The notes under the pieces are model-generated. The model did no database searches and was not told the origin of the DNA. It saw only the letters and a list, made by a program, of their open reading frames with translations. Shown here in pieces: positions 12,201 to 23,482 of a DNA stretch of 64,000 bases. The position numbers and the translations under genes were made by a program. Numbering within the stretch: position 1 is the first letter of the stretch; every line of letters begins with the position of its first letter. This DNA is from Cladobotryum mycophilum (lineage: Eukaryota > Ascomycota > Sordariomycetes > Hypocreales > Hypocreaceae): positions 3,844,001-3,908,000 of the forward strand of contig JAVFKD010000004.1 in NCBI GenBank assembly GCA_036429605.1, read 5' to 3'.

Positions 12201-15200
12201 CTCATATTTCTGCAAGGGTAAGAGAAGCTCCTTTCCCTCTCTATCTTTCTTTGTCAGAACACTAACAATATTCTTATAGGCGATAATGCAAGAGGCCAAC
12301 CTCTCATAATAAATCGTTTTTTTTTGTGAGATACAGAAGAGCGTTTGGATAGTCTCGCAGTTCAATCGTCGGAACAATGGCCTGGAAGTCTAGACGGATG
12401 GCGAGGCTGTGCCCCTATCCTCTATTCCATCTTACTCCAAACACCAAGTCCGACCATGGCGCCGCTCCATAATTGAACTACGACAGACATTTTTTATCGT
12501 AGGAACATCATATTGACTCTGGGTAAATCCCGCAGCAAGCCCGTCCTCAAGACTCAAACCATTGCTCGACGTCCTTCTCGTCAAACAGAACTCCCTCGAC
12601 CCGTAAGAAGGAACGACAAATTAGTGAGATGAATGGGGACGATGCTTGCGAGTTCTACCTTATGATCACCGAGGCTATAAATGCTAAAATCACACGGACA
12701 GAGCCCGCCAGATTCCTGAGGACGTACATGCAACAGCCCTGTCCGGTTTCCGTGCACTCTTCAGGGGCTTGCGCCATGAAGTTGAGAAAGTTCTCTATTA
12801 ATAAGATCACCTTTACCGACCTAATAACCTTTGGCGGACTATTTAAGATGAACTTGGGATTACATGGATGTGTTGGGCCTGTGAAGATTACCGGAACGAG
12901 AGTGCGCCCCTGACAATGCGCGAAGGATAGCTATATGCCATCCACCCTGAGACAGAGAAAATCGGACTCTGACAGGTTGGTAGTCAAGTACCCCCCGGTA
13001 ACCTACTCTAGTTGCCACAGAAGTTTCATCTTTATGAGGGTCCAGTTCTCCCCTGGAAAATAGCTTGAGCTCTTAATCGGGGGGCAGAACTAGCTACCAT
13101 CTCAGCACGGTCGGCGAGAGTGTAACCTATGGGAAATGGGCAAGGCTTTCCACAAGATAACAAGGGTAGACGAATGTCGATGAAGCCCCCATTCCTCGTC
13201 GATTTCCTGAATTTGAGTGTACACCCATCAGATTGTAGCCGTCCCTTGATCCAAACACGGTGCTATGGAGTTCATTTCGAGCGAATGCGATGGAACCTGA
13301 GCATTCGAGACCTCGTTAAGAGATGGATTACAAAAATCTGCCAAGTATGATGAGAAAAGACATTGTTGATCTAAGAAGCCGAATTCTCGACTACATGTAC
13401 GAGCCATATCAAAAACACAACGAGTCACTGACGAATTCTTGCTTCATAGGAAAAAGAAACGTTATAAGAAATGTAGTTTCCTTTTATTTTGCCGTCTAGG
13501 CTCGGACTTGGCTTGATGTGAACCGGACGAAGATGAGAGACTGGCCCGAAAGTATCACTTCCTGACTTGGCCGTATTGGGCCAAGTATTCTGGTGGATGG
13601 ACACCTACTCGCCGGGGAATTTTCTTCACATTTCACAGACGTATTCAGTGATTCGTACTTCCTCAGCCATCTATGACCTGAAGATACACAACCATAAATT
13701 CGGATACATTAGGGGTGTCAGTTCAGTTATACTCAGCGGCATGGCGCGAGAGGGAAGGAGCTCACGGGGTACGAAACTGCCGCTTATCATGTGTGCCTCC
13801 CTGCCTATATTTCATCAAACTATTCCCATCATCACCGCCGCTCTCTGCGGTGGATGAGACCATCGTACTCAATCTTCAACCAACCGCTGTTTCTAGTGTC
13901 TTGGGGCTCGCGCTTCAACCCTGGCTAATAGAGGAGAGATTTATGGCTAGGAGGAGCATCTATCTGTCCAAGGGATCGCCAAGGAGACATGGATCATCAA
14001 GATCAGACACCACTTTGAAGTGGTGTGAGAGTTGTGCGTACGGGCTCGTCTAGCGAGCAGAGCAGATTATCAGCCATAGATGGCATACACATTAGGCGCT
14101 GGGACCGAAATCAACATAATCCTATTGTGCCTACGAAATGAACGAATCCGCAGAGGAAGCCATTCAATCAAAGGGTGAGCTATCAACTTCAGCGAAGCGA
14201 TGAAGATAAAGCTCGTAAAATGTACCCTATAGTTTCAGATGCACAAAAACGACCAGCAGCTCTCTACCCATATGAAACTGTCTCTCCAAGCTTGAAGACT
14301 CATCTCGTGCACTTCCTACATCTCCGTCGCCAGTTGGGATAAGTTCTGCGATGGCTGTTTGAACACAAGTCAACCACACTCAACCGCAGCATCAAGTATG
14401 GAACGTTGCACATCAAAGTTGGCAGTACCTTCTGTGATGAATTAAATCCACCTATTACGAAAGAATTTTATTTTACACGAGAACCAGGGTTGTAACAAGG
14501 GCAAGCAAGACGACCTAAAATCTCTCCACGTTGAAGCTTGTCGTCCGCGCGTACAACCAGCGCCAGCAACGGATTGCCCCCCCAGATGAAATCCCAAGAC
14601 CCTTACCAAGAGTGAAGATGCAACACCAGAGGAAAATAGCATGGGGGGCCTAGTGGAAGCTTCACTTGTATCTGGCATACTGCTTCCTTATTGTGCTCTG
14701 CTCTCATGCAGGCGAAGCTTCGTCTGGATGATAGTAAAGAACTCTGGTCCCTAAGTTGTACATATAAGACTAACCGGTTTAAGAGAGAGCTGGAGGTGAG
14801 CTGAAGGATGACAAGATCATATGATGAACCCTCGAATATATATCACATCTGCTTGTGGCCAAGTTATTGCCCTGTCAGCCGCAGATGCCAAGTTTCAGCT
14901 CACGGCCTGGAACGAGGGGAATAGATATTCCCTCCTGTTACACTCCCCCTTTAAATCCTCCGACATTCGGGAGAGCTTGTCTAGCCACAATAACACAAGA
15001 TGCTGCCTTTGTATGCAGCAGAATTAATGAAAGATTATACTAATCGACAAAGGTTGACGATGACAAATCCCGGTAAGACCAATCGTATCACCGCCGTGTG
15101 CAGTTAGTTGTCCCACTTCCCCCTCAAGACACACGGATCACGAGGTCGCGTTATACCTCTACTGAACCACCATATATGGCGCTCTAGCATTGGAGAAGAA

Positions 15201-15320
15201 GAAGATAGTACCGGAGTATGACTGAACTCAAGAATGGCGATGAATCTATCGAGGAACCAAAAAAGGGTTTCAGAGGTTTGGGAAGGCCAGACGACAGACC
15301 ACAAAGTCAAGAGTTATTGA
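12201..15320. other. Gene-free, probably decayed region
   Basis: Open frames are short and none gives a recognisable domain. Fragments with some protein character occur on the plus strand (12629-12913 and 13567-13857) but cannot be joined convincingly. The region lies between two blocks of coding relics on the same strand and is best read as continuing decay. Confidence 0.35.
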
Positions 15321-16490
15321 GAAGGTTTAGGGGGTGACAAGACCTATGAGGGCATTTATTCCGATAAAGATTCGGAAACATGTCCGCATAGTGTCGGCTG
15401 TCAAAGCCACCGTATGCTTCAGGGCATGGGCAAAGTGTTTTATTCACCACACTCGTAGTCGTTTCCCAATGTATACTTGCACCAGCGTAATGAAACCGTT
15501 AGCAAGATATCCGACATCCAGAATATGGAAGAGCTTGGCTGGATTCAAGAGGCGGCGCAGACAAAGAGCGCCAATATTCGACATCTGGCAGAGGTATCTA
15601 GCAAGATGAAGAGGCAGGCAGCCTAAGACAACAATTTTGACCGCCAAACGGTCTACGCTTGGAGGTCAATTTTTGCGGTCTTCCATCTAGGATCATAACC
15701 GGCGGCAGGGCGGCTTTCTTCTCACTTAGATGCCGAGGAATCAACAAGGCAACGATATCTCGGCGTTACCAATTGGAGCCAGGAAAGGCTGTCATTAGAT
15801 ATACTACATTACGTCTAAATACAGTCTGCCCTGAGCTAAGTTCTATTGTTACTCCCTCTGATTCGTCTCAATATATAATATCACAGCCATCTAAACAGCC
15901 AGCAGCGACGTCTTTCCCAATCAGTCCTCCTGCGTAGAGCTTCGGGTACGAGTAGCTTACGAAGAGTAATCAACCGCCACTCTCCTTGTCGCTGCAATTA
16001 CAGGCCCTGGGGGATGCCCTGCGCGAACTAAACAGTTATTAAGAGAAACGGAGAGGATGAAGATGCTGTTGGTTGTCCTATTAGGCACACCCAGCAAAAG
16101 AAATTTGAGAAAAACTCCATGATGACGACGACGCTGTTGTGGAGGAGGGTTATCGCCATGTGTCTGGAGGACGAGGCCATGTCGACGAATAAGCCCAATA
16201 ATATCAATGCAAGTAATAGACCTTACTATCCAGAACACAGACTTTAATTAGGTCATCTGCGATGAAGGGCACGCTGTAAAAAACCGGCGATTGACCGTCC
16301 ATCAACTGATCAGGTACCTGAGACGCGAAGCGATACTCATCGTTACGGCTACCCCAATGCTGAAACCAACTGAAGGACGTTGAAGTGTACCTGAACCTGT
16401 TCTAGAAGCCGGCGTGGCTCTTCAAGTACAACAGATTAGACCTTATAGACGCAAATTTACTCGGTCCCCCCTGATCAATTACAGTGGATG
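15321..16490 (+). pseudogene. Relic of a SNF2-family helicase/ATPase
   Basis: At 16252-16380 the plus strand reads VICDEGHAVKN and then LRREAILIVTATPMLKP before a TGA at 16381. This is helicase motif II (DEGH at 16261-16272) followed by motif III (TATPM at 16345-16359) with the expected spacing for SNF2-family proteins. A TAG directly precedes VICDEGH in frame. After the TGA the coding signal resumes in another frame (VYLNLF, stop, KPAWLFKYNRLDLIDANLLGPP split by a further stop). Upstream, near 15327, GLGGDKTYEG could be a damaged Walker A, but this is weak. No full-length frame exists, so the gene is dead. SNF2 proteins remodel chromatin or act in repair; nothing says which subfamily this was. 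Confidence 0.7.
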
Positions 16491-16597
16491 GGCGTTTTCT
16501 CATGCTATAACTCAGCTTGGCCCAGGTCAAGATCGTGGGGCCTCCTCCCCCTTTTCCCATTAGCTCTTTGGCCTTTGATCAATGGATCAAATGCATC

Positions 16598-16650
16598 ATG
16601 AACGGCATTAACCGCATGAACAGGATGAACAAGATGAACAGGATGAACCC
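16598..16650 (+). repeat. Short 9-bp tandem repeat (ATGAACAGG-like)
   Basis: Imperfect tandem copies of ATGAACAGG / ATGAACAAG, four or five units, in the region after the helicase relic. In one frame they would encode NRMNRMNKMNRMN. No gene context supports translation. Confidence 0.7.
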
Positions 16651-17953
16651 AAAAAATAAAATTACACCACTTTGCAGACGAAGAAATGTGCTGCTTAGCC
16701 TGATGAGTTCCCCTAGATCCAGGGGACCACATCTCCACGCAAGGAATCAGAGTATCCGCCTAATATTAATAACACACCACGCACAAACACGAGCACCAGG
16801 AAAGCCATCAGGCAAAGTATTCCAAACCGATACAGGCCATGAATAAAATCGGACTCTGTACGGGGGGCACATCAAGCACACCCCCTTTTTCAAACACCGC
16901 CAGGACACAACATCCAACATCATCCACCTCCCAAGAACAAACAGAAAAAATCCTCCAGCGTCGACATGTACAACCCACCCCCCGGGATTGAGAGTCTTTT
17001 CTCGTTGTACTGCACTGCACTATTTTTTGCAGAACGTGCTCAATCTCGATGCGTTTTCTGTTGCAGCAACAAACGAATTCGTTATGCGGAATAGCAAGGA
17101 ACCCCTATACCTCTTTCCTATTCACAGGCCCACTGGACGTCATCTTAGATGGAGGTGAGGAACTACAAATGTCAAAGGAAACCCAACAGCGATATTTCAG
17201 AACTAAGGAGGGAAACGGCCCCCAGAAAACCCCAGGAGCCGCTCTTCATATCTTAGATGACCTCGTGGGCGCTGAAGAAAGAAGAGAATGCCGTTTTGTG
17301 TAAAAAAAAAAAAAAAGGGAAAAAAAGAAACATTGAATATACTCACCCCGACCCCTTATCACTCCAACCATGGAATGAGAAACCAGGACTCAGTCACTGA
17401 AAGCACTATCAAGTATTTGAACAATTCATGTATTTTAATCAGACCCCCTAACGGGTAGGACATCACCATCTCAACACCATGTAATTTCCTTCACACAGTT
17501 CCTCGTCCCAATCGGACAAACACGTAGTCTAGCAAAAAGACAAAGAGACAATAAAAACCTCCACAAATGGAAAAAAGACACAAGTTGCGCGCGCACCATC
17601 AAAACCAGAAAGAAAGAAAAACAACCCAGGAAGAAAACGGACAAATCGTAGTCCGCAGTGTTGTGGTGGTTCCCAATGCTATACAAACTCCAAGGCGCCT
17701 GTGCGAAATATATGTGATAAAGCATAATGTGTGTGTGATGTGTCTTTCCCATGTGACAACTGCTGTGGGAGTGCAGACCTTAATTCAACTCCCATTTTGT
17801 TCAAGTTTCAAACCCCCCGACTCCATGCTTATAATTCGTATTGATTCAATGGCTCTTTAATGCAGAAGCCAATGCCCTTGGTTTCATAAACTCATCTTCC
17901 TCCGTTGCATATCCTGTTTGATAAAAGCCTCCCATAAAAGGGCGGCACAAGTT
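16651..17953. other. Intergenic region and 3' side of the SPRY gene
   Basis: No gene is recognised. An A-rich run (about 14 A) lies near 17301. The last few hundred bases before 17954 probably hold the 3' UTR of the minus-strand SPRY-domain gene. Confidence 0.4.
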
Positions 17954-19684
17954 TTAGCTCGATGAAGAATCGCTATCTGAATACTCAGGTGCTGCGTCGG
18001 ATCCGGAGTGTTCATGTCTCTCTAATAGGGCACCTCCTGCTCCTTGCCGTATCGCGTCGCTATAACTTGGAACAGGTGGATGTGGCGGGGCTTGGCTTTG
18101 TGAACCAGGCGGTGCCGTAACTAATGATCCACCTCGACTTCGGTTCATAACTCGAATTAAAGGTGTATTTTCTTCTTCGCTGTCGGTGCTGTATCTTCGC
18201 GGTCGGTTCTCGCTATCTGAATGCATGGGGCTCGTATAATCTGGTGGGGGGTTCGTGGCGTCTTCGAGATGCAGATTGAGAGGGTTCTCGTCGAAATGTT
18301 GTTGATGGGCACCACTGGGTTCTCCGTCTTCTTCGGTTGGAACCAGTTGAGCAAGTGAAATGTCGGTTGGGCTTCTGACAGGGCCGGGACTCGTAGGAGG
18401 AAGAACTCGGAAATTGCCACTTCGTGATCGATTGTGCTGTTGTGCGTTCAAATAGCTCTCGCCCGGTCGAATATTATACGTCGCACCACTGACAGAGTGC
18501 CTATGCGCTCGTGCATGTGAAGGCACAAACCCATCTTTTGTGCCGGTTTCCAACAGAATGCTTCCTTGCTCGGAACCATAAGGTGGAGGAGGAGCCAGGC
18601 TGCCCGTTGCCGGTGCCAACCCCCATTTCTTCACGTTGGCCTCGATAAAGACAAATCCGGATTGACCAAAATTAACGTGAACCGTTGAAGGACCATTGGC
18701 CCCAATAGCGGGGAAGAAATTCTGAGATTTGAGGCCGTGAACCACCTCCTCAAGCTTCTTACCATTTCGCGTGAAGAAGATGACGCCAGTTCTGGGCCTA
18801 TAGCCAACACCCACGACGTCGCCTTGAACGATTTGAGGACCGTACGGGGTTCGGCTAAATGGCTGATTGTAATGTCTTGAGCCGTTGGAGTGATACGCAA
18901 CCGAGTATTTGTGGTAACCTGGCAAACACTTAGACTTGGGATTCGGGGGACAAGGAATTCATCAACATGTTCAACTCACCAGGCAGTCTAAAGAGGGGAT
19001 ACGGCTTGGTGGCCATTCCAATGCTGAGCAGTGTATTTTCCGGCTTCTCGTATACCTTGGCCTCCCAGTAATAAACGTCATTTTGCTTCGGAACCGGCAA
19101 GTTGCTCATGACTGTGCATTCGGAATCGAAGAACTCGATCTCGGTTCGGGCCTCGACAAAGCAGTTGGCAATCTCGAGTTCGGGTTCGAATTCCCAGGCC
19201 GACACGCCCTTTTCTTGGATGGCCAGATATTGCGATAGCGAAATGTCCGTCTGCGCAGACTCGGGCGGGTTCGCAGCGATGAAAGCTAGCAGCTAATTAG
19301 AATCCCCGTCTTTACAACAGCATAAATCAATTGAAGGGGACGAAATAAGGATCCACCCATTCCTGCCCAGATGTAGAGGGAGACAAGACAGCACGAGACA
19401 ACAACAACAACAACAACAACAAACATACCCTTTGCTCTTAAATATTCTGTCCTTGACATATCATCCATATTCTCGAGGGCCTCAGCCTCCTCCCTCGCAA
19501 ACGCCTGTTCGTCATCATACTCGCCAGGACGACCGATGCGATCGAGGATAATGCGACCGGAGCCAGCACAGCCAGAAGCCCAAAACAAGAAAACGACGAA
19601 GAAGATCAAAACGATGGAGCCGAAGGACGATACCAGGCCGATGACGACGCCAGTCAGGGCCGAGGACGGTGATGTGTTCGTCAT
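17954..19684 (-). CDS. ssh4: Ssh4/Ear1-type SPRY-domain membrane protein (Rsp5 adaptor)
   Basis: Three exons on the minus strand (19684-19429, 19285-18980, 18918-17954) join in frame to 508 aa. The start at 19684 puts a short luminal N terminus before one hydrophobic segment (about residues 10-37, with IVLIFFVVFLFW). A SPRY domain follows (about 140-290: YYWEAKVYE, LLSIGMATKPYP, VVGVGYRPRTGVIFFT). The C-terminal 220 residues are disordered and carry PY-type motifs (PPPPYG, PPPDY). In yeast Ssh4 and Ear1 sit on vacuole/endosome membranes and use PY motifs to recruit the ubiquitin ligase Rsp5 to membrane cargo. The topology, SPRY and PY motifs all match. A (CAA)n run lies in intron 1 next to the donor site. 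The choice between Ssh4 and Ear1 is not settled here. Confidence 0.9.
19400..19423. repeat. (CAA)n microsatellite in intron 1 of the SPRY gene
   Basis: Eight consecutive CAA units on the plus strand (GTT on the transcribed sense), lying just downstream of the GTATGT donor of intron 1. Length variation here would not change the protein but could affect splicing. Confidence 0.85.
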
Positions 19685-22273
19685 GGTTGGTAGCGGTTTC
19701 TCTTCTCCCCCCTCCTCGTAGGGGATTGAGGATGGATTGCGATGGAATTTGTGAAAGAAAAAGAGGTGGAAGTTCACACCGGCTCGCCGCAGGAGGTGAG
19801 AACGACTGCTGTTGGTTCGACCAAAACGGCGTCACCGCCGCGACGGTCGCGGCCTGTTATCTAGTATGATGAGGCTCGGAGGGCTGCGCGGACGGCGGGG
19901 GCGATCAACAAGGTTGTCGAGTCGTACTTGAAATTGAAATCGGGAGAGAAAGAAAAAACCCAACCACAAGGCAATTAAGTGTAGTATCGCGAGTCGTGGA
20001 TTCGGATGGATTTAGATTCGTGGGAGGTAGAAGATTGGGTAGAGACGGGCAAAAGAGTCCGGTGATGCCGTTGCGAGATGGAGGTGTTGGCCGGGAAGAC
20101 GAGCCTCGCCACTCTGAGAGAGAGTTCTGGGTGGTGAGAGGCAGACGCAGAGCAGAGCAGAGCAGAGCAAGCAAAGCCAACCTACCTAAAGCTTTTAGTC
20201 GCAGCGCAGCGCAGGGTAGCGTAGCAGCCAGCCAGCGGGAGGGCACAGCAGTACAGTTACAGCCCGTATAGGTAAGGTAGGCTTATAGGTAGGCTTATAG
20301 TGCTAATTCCACTCCACCAGGACAGTCCCTCTTCCGTACCAGCAGCGCCCAACACACAATCAGGGCCTGGGGCTACCTGTATTTAGCAGGGGGAGGGGGT
20401 GTCTAGCGGTTGGATGGTCACGTCCCGAAGGGCCTCTCTTCTTGAGGGGAATAAAAACGGTAAACACACAAAAAAAGAAGAGGCGTAGAGACCAGCGCAC
20501 ACAAAAGCAAACAGAGTTTCAAAAAGGAGCTGAGGGATGGCAAGTTAGTTGGAGCAAAAATAAGGAAGAAGAAATAGAGAGAGAGAAAGAGAAGGAGAAA
20601 AATGAAACAAGGCGCGTGATATGCGACGACGACGACGTGAACAGAAGAAGGGATGGATAGAATGAGAATTGGGACAAGGCCGGCCTAGTCCACCTCCAGT
20701 AGTATGTACGTATGTAGTATTTTAGTAGGTACGAAGCCAGAGTGCCAGTTGAAATGGGGAGAGAGAGGAATAAGAATGCACGCGGACGAGACGAGGTTGG
20801 CAGGGACACAAGACAATGCAAATGCAACCTTTACTGACACGACACTGCGAGGGAATACTTTAGGCTATTACTAAAACTGGTAGTGTTTTATATGCGCCCA
20901 CTGCGGGGGAGACTATCCTCTCAGCGGGGAAGCCCAAGTACTGCGTACCTTACCTACTCCCAGCGAGTCCTGATGGATCCGTCCCTGGATGAATGGGGGT
21001 CGCCTGAGAGAGCCCTGGAGAGAGAGGCGGAAGAAAAAGAGAAAGAAAAAAAGAGCGCCTCCCAAGCCCCAGACACTGACGAGTGCGTATGACGCAATAG
21101 GTTAAAATGTCGGGAAGAGCCAAAGGAAATGCATGACGATCGTGACCTTTTTTCTTTGCTTCAAACCAAGTCATCAACTCACAGCTACCTACCTATTTAT
21201 CATCACCCGCGCTATTTGTTATTTATAATCTCCTAACCTAGTACTCTTACCCAGGCCACGTCTCATATAACTGAGTTCATCGCTCTGAAGCAATTGCCCT
21301 TTCTTTCCTTTTCCTTTTTTCCTTTTCAATCAACTCTTGCGCGCCAACCATCCAATGCGGGCTGCGCCTCGTCTGTCCGTCCGTCTGTCTGGGTTTCGGC
21401 GGCTAGGCTATCATCTATCAATCAACGCTCACTCATTCACTCACTCAACCCCTGTAGGGTTTCACCTCGACTCACGATTATGCACCTTATATAGCATCCC
21501 CCCGTTTCAGAGTCACCACACACCCCCAAGCTCAAGCTCCTCTCATAGTCCACTGACAACAAGGTTGTTCTGTTCTGTTTATATCCCCCCCCATCTCTCC
21601 TCCTTTTCACCCCTACAGCCAGTCACACAACCATATCATTAAGCTCGGGCTCAGAAGAAGAAGAAGAGGAAGAAAGCATATAATGCCATTGTACTTTTGT
21701 AAAAATGTTAAAATCTACTTGTACTTGTAGTAAAAAGGATCAAGACCAGGTATCCCTGCTATGCTTTGCTTGCTGCTCCCGGATTAAGCATCCATCCATC
21801 GTACTGATTGCGGCGCTTTATCGTGCAAGCCCTTGCATAAGCCCGTAACGCTCGCTGAGACCGAGACACTGGCTGAGCTCCAAAACTGTTTGCAGCTCAG
21901 ACAACCTCGTATCAGCAGCAACACTTTGACGCTTCTTGGAGCTACCGTCACTCGACTCCATCAGCTAATTCCTAATGATTATTATCAAGTCGTGTTTATT
22001 TTATTCATTCCTATCAGTCATGATTGTCTGTTCTACATAAAACCTATAGTCAATATCCCCTCTTCGCGTCTCACCATTCTGAAAGCCAAATGCCTGCAAT
22101 CTCCTCCCAGAGCCCTGAGCCGTGAATAACTCAAACATAAAAAAAGCAATGCCCAAATACGCAATTACAACATAGCCAGCCACGACTGCCGCATATTCAT
22201 CATCAATTCATCTTTCATCCCCCTTCAAGTGAACGAATAACAAATGAAACCCAAACGCTTCTTCCCTCCATCA
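19685..22273. other. Promoter of the SPRY gene and upstream intergenic region
   Basis: No gene is supported. The region has an AGCAG-type repeat near 20150-20170, TAGGTAGG-like short repeats near 20270-20300, a polypurine block (20560-20610) and a CT-rich block (21290-21640). Open frames through these blocks are low-complexity and look spurious. The stretch before 22273 is probably the 3' UTR of the next minus-strand gene. Confidence 0.45.
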
Positions 22274-23482
22274 TCAATCGATATCCTCGTCCTCATCTTT
22301 GGTATTCCCTCTCCTGTACCCTCCCCTTCTTGTTCTTCTCTCCTCTCTCTCCCTCCTCCTGTGCTCCTTCAGTTCTGGAAGTGGGTGATGATAACTCTTG
22401 GTTCCAACTTCGCTCTCGGTTTTTATAGCACTAGAGCCGCCGGCGCTATCAGCCTGGCTGCTAGACAACAGACTCTCGCTCAGTTGGCTTTGGCTGGCGG
22501 CACCAATGGCTCGCTGATAGCTAAAGTCACGTCGAGACACTTTCCCTTCTTCTCTCAGCCTCCTGGCCTCGGCACGCATCCGCTCGTTCTCTCGCGCCGT
22601 CGTACGGTCTGCAACAGAGTATACCTTACGAATACCGCCTGTCTTTGCTGGCTTGGAGGGCATCGGCATGCCCTCGGCAGTGGTAGACTTTTCAGCGCCA
22701 GATAATAACCCAGAAGAAGCTGTAGTAGACTCGGCAATGTTCGAGTCGCCGGCATTTGTCGAGCCATCCCACTGAGAACCCTCGGCTTCCTTGTTCAAAC
22801 CGCCGACACGCGCAGGTCGTTCGTGTCGATAGTTGCGCAGCTGCTCTTGGGCTTCCTTCTCTGCCTTCTCATCCAGAATGCCTTCCTCCGCTGTTCGCTT
22901 GGATTTCTTCTTCTCGCTGGCACGGCGCTTTCTGCGGTCGGCATCTCGCCTCCGGCGCTTCTCCTCACGCTTTTCACGAGCGAAAATGTCGCTAGGTCCG
23001 GCCGTGATGCCACTCAAGGCGGTGCTTTCCGTGATGACGGTATGGTTCCCATCATCATCATATTCCTTGTAAGCGCTCCCTCCGCCGAGCTTCGTAGACT
23101 TTGTAGCGTTGGACAGAATAGTTCCATTGGGCCCCTTTCGGCGCATGACAGTAGACTTGTAGTCGTCCCAATCGTCTTCCTTGAACTGAATCCCACCGTT
23201 CTTGGCCCAGAAGAAGAACCAGATGCCGACGAGGACAAAGGCCACGCCAATGATGGCAAAGAGGAAGAAGAACCCGGCATTGTTGATGTCGTGCGGATCG
23301 AGAACACCCTTCGTAGGGTCAACATTGTCCCGTTTTGTCACCCGCTTGAGGAGACGGCCGGCCTCGGCAAGCGGACCGTCGACCGGGGCGCCCAAGTAAT
23401 CGTCATCATTCAAGCCAGCATTGTTGATACCGACGGAAGGTTGTCCAAAGAAGACGTCTCGGATAGAGATGGCTGGCGCCAT
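22274..23482 (-). CDS. Single-pass membrane protein with basic, disordered tail, 402 aa
   Basis: An intronless minus-strand frame of 402 aa. One strong transmembrane segment lies at about residues 69-92 (FFFLFAIIGVAFVLVG and following aromatics). The preceding 68 residues are short and polar. The remaining 310 residues are charged and mostly disordered, with a Lys/Arg/Glu-rich coiled-coil-like stretch near 170-225 (KREEKRRRRDADRRKRR) and a C-terminal RRRERE-type basic region ending in an acidic DEDEDID tail. It is not recognised as a named family; it may be an endomembrane protein given its architecture, but that is inference. The start at 23482 is the first ATG and leaves no extra hydrophobic segment. 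It lies head-to-tail with the SPRY gene, separated by 2.6 kb, so no operon-like link is implied. Confidence 0.82.
   Translation of the reverse strand: MAPAISIRDVFFGQPSVGINNAGLNDDDYLGAPVDGPLAEAGRLLKRVTKRDNVDPTKGVLDPHDINNAGFFFLFAIIGVAFVLVGIWFFFWAKNGGIQFKEDDWDDYKSTVMRRKGPNGTILSNATKSTKLGGGSAYKEYDDDGNHTVITESTALSGITAGPSDIFAREKREEKRRRRDADRRKRRASEKKKSKRTAEEGILDEKAEKEAQEQLRNYRHERPARVGGLNKEAEGSQWDGSTNAGDSNIAESTTASSGLLSGAEKSTTAEGMPMPSKPAKTGGIRKVYSVADRTTARENERMRAEARRLREEGKVSRRDFSYQRAIGAASQSQLSESLLSSSQADSAGGSSAIKTESEVGTKSYHHPLPELKEHRRREREERRTRRGGYRRGNTKDEDEDID

Noticed and set aside
15490..15620. Fragment with IQEAAQTKSANIRHLAEVSS as a possible relic of a fungal CorA-like or NACHT protein tail
   Set aside because: The resemblance is only to a generic helical pattern and the continuation does not hold; kept within the decayed region without a name.
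19175..19200. GGGTTCGAATTCCC resembling a tRNA B box
   Set aside because: It lies inside the coding exon of the SPRY gene on the opposite strand, with no A box.
20442..20660. Lys/Glu-rich 72-codon plus-strand frame
   Set aside because: Translation of a polypurine tract in the promoter region; no protein-like composition.
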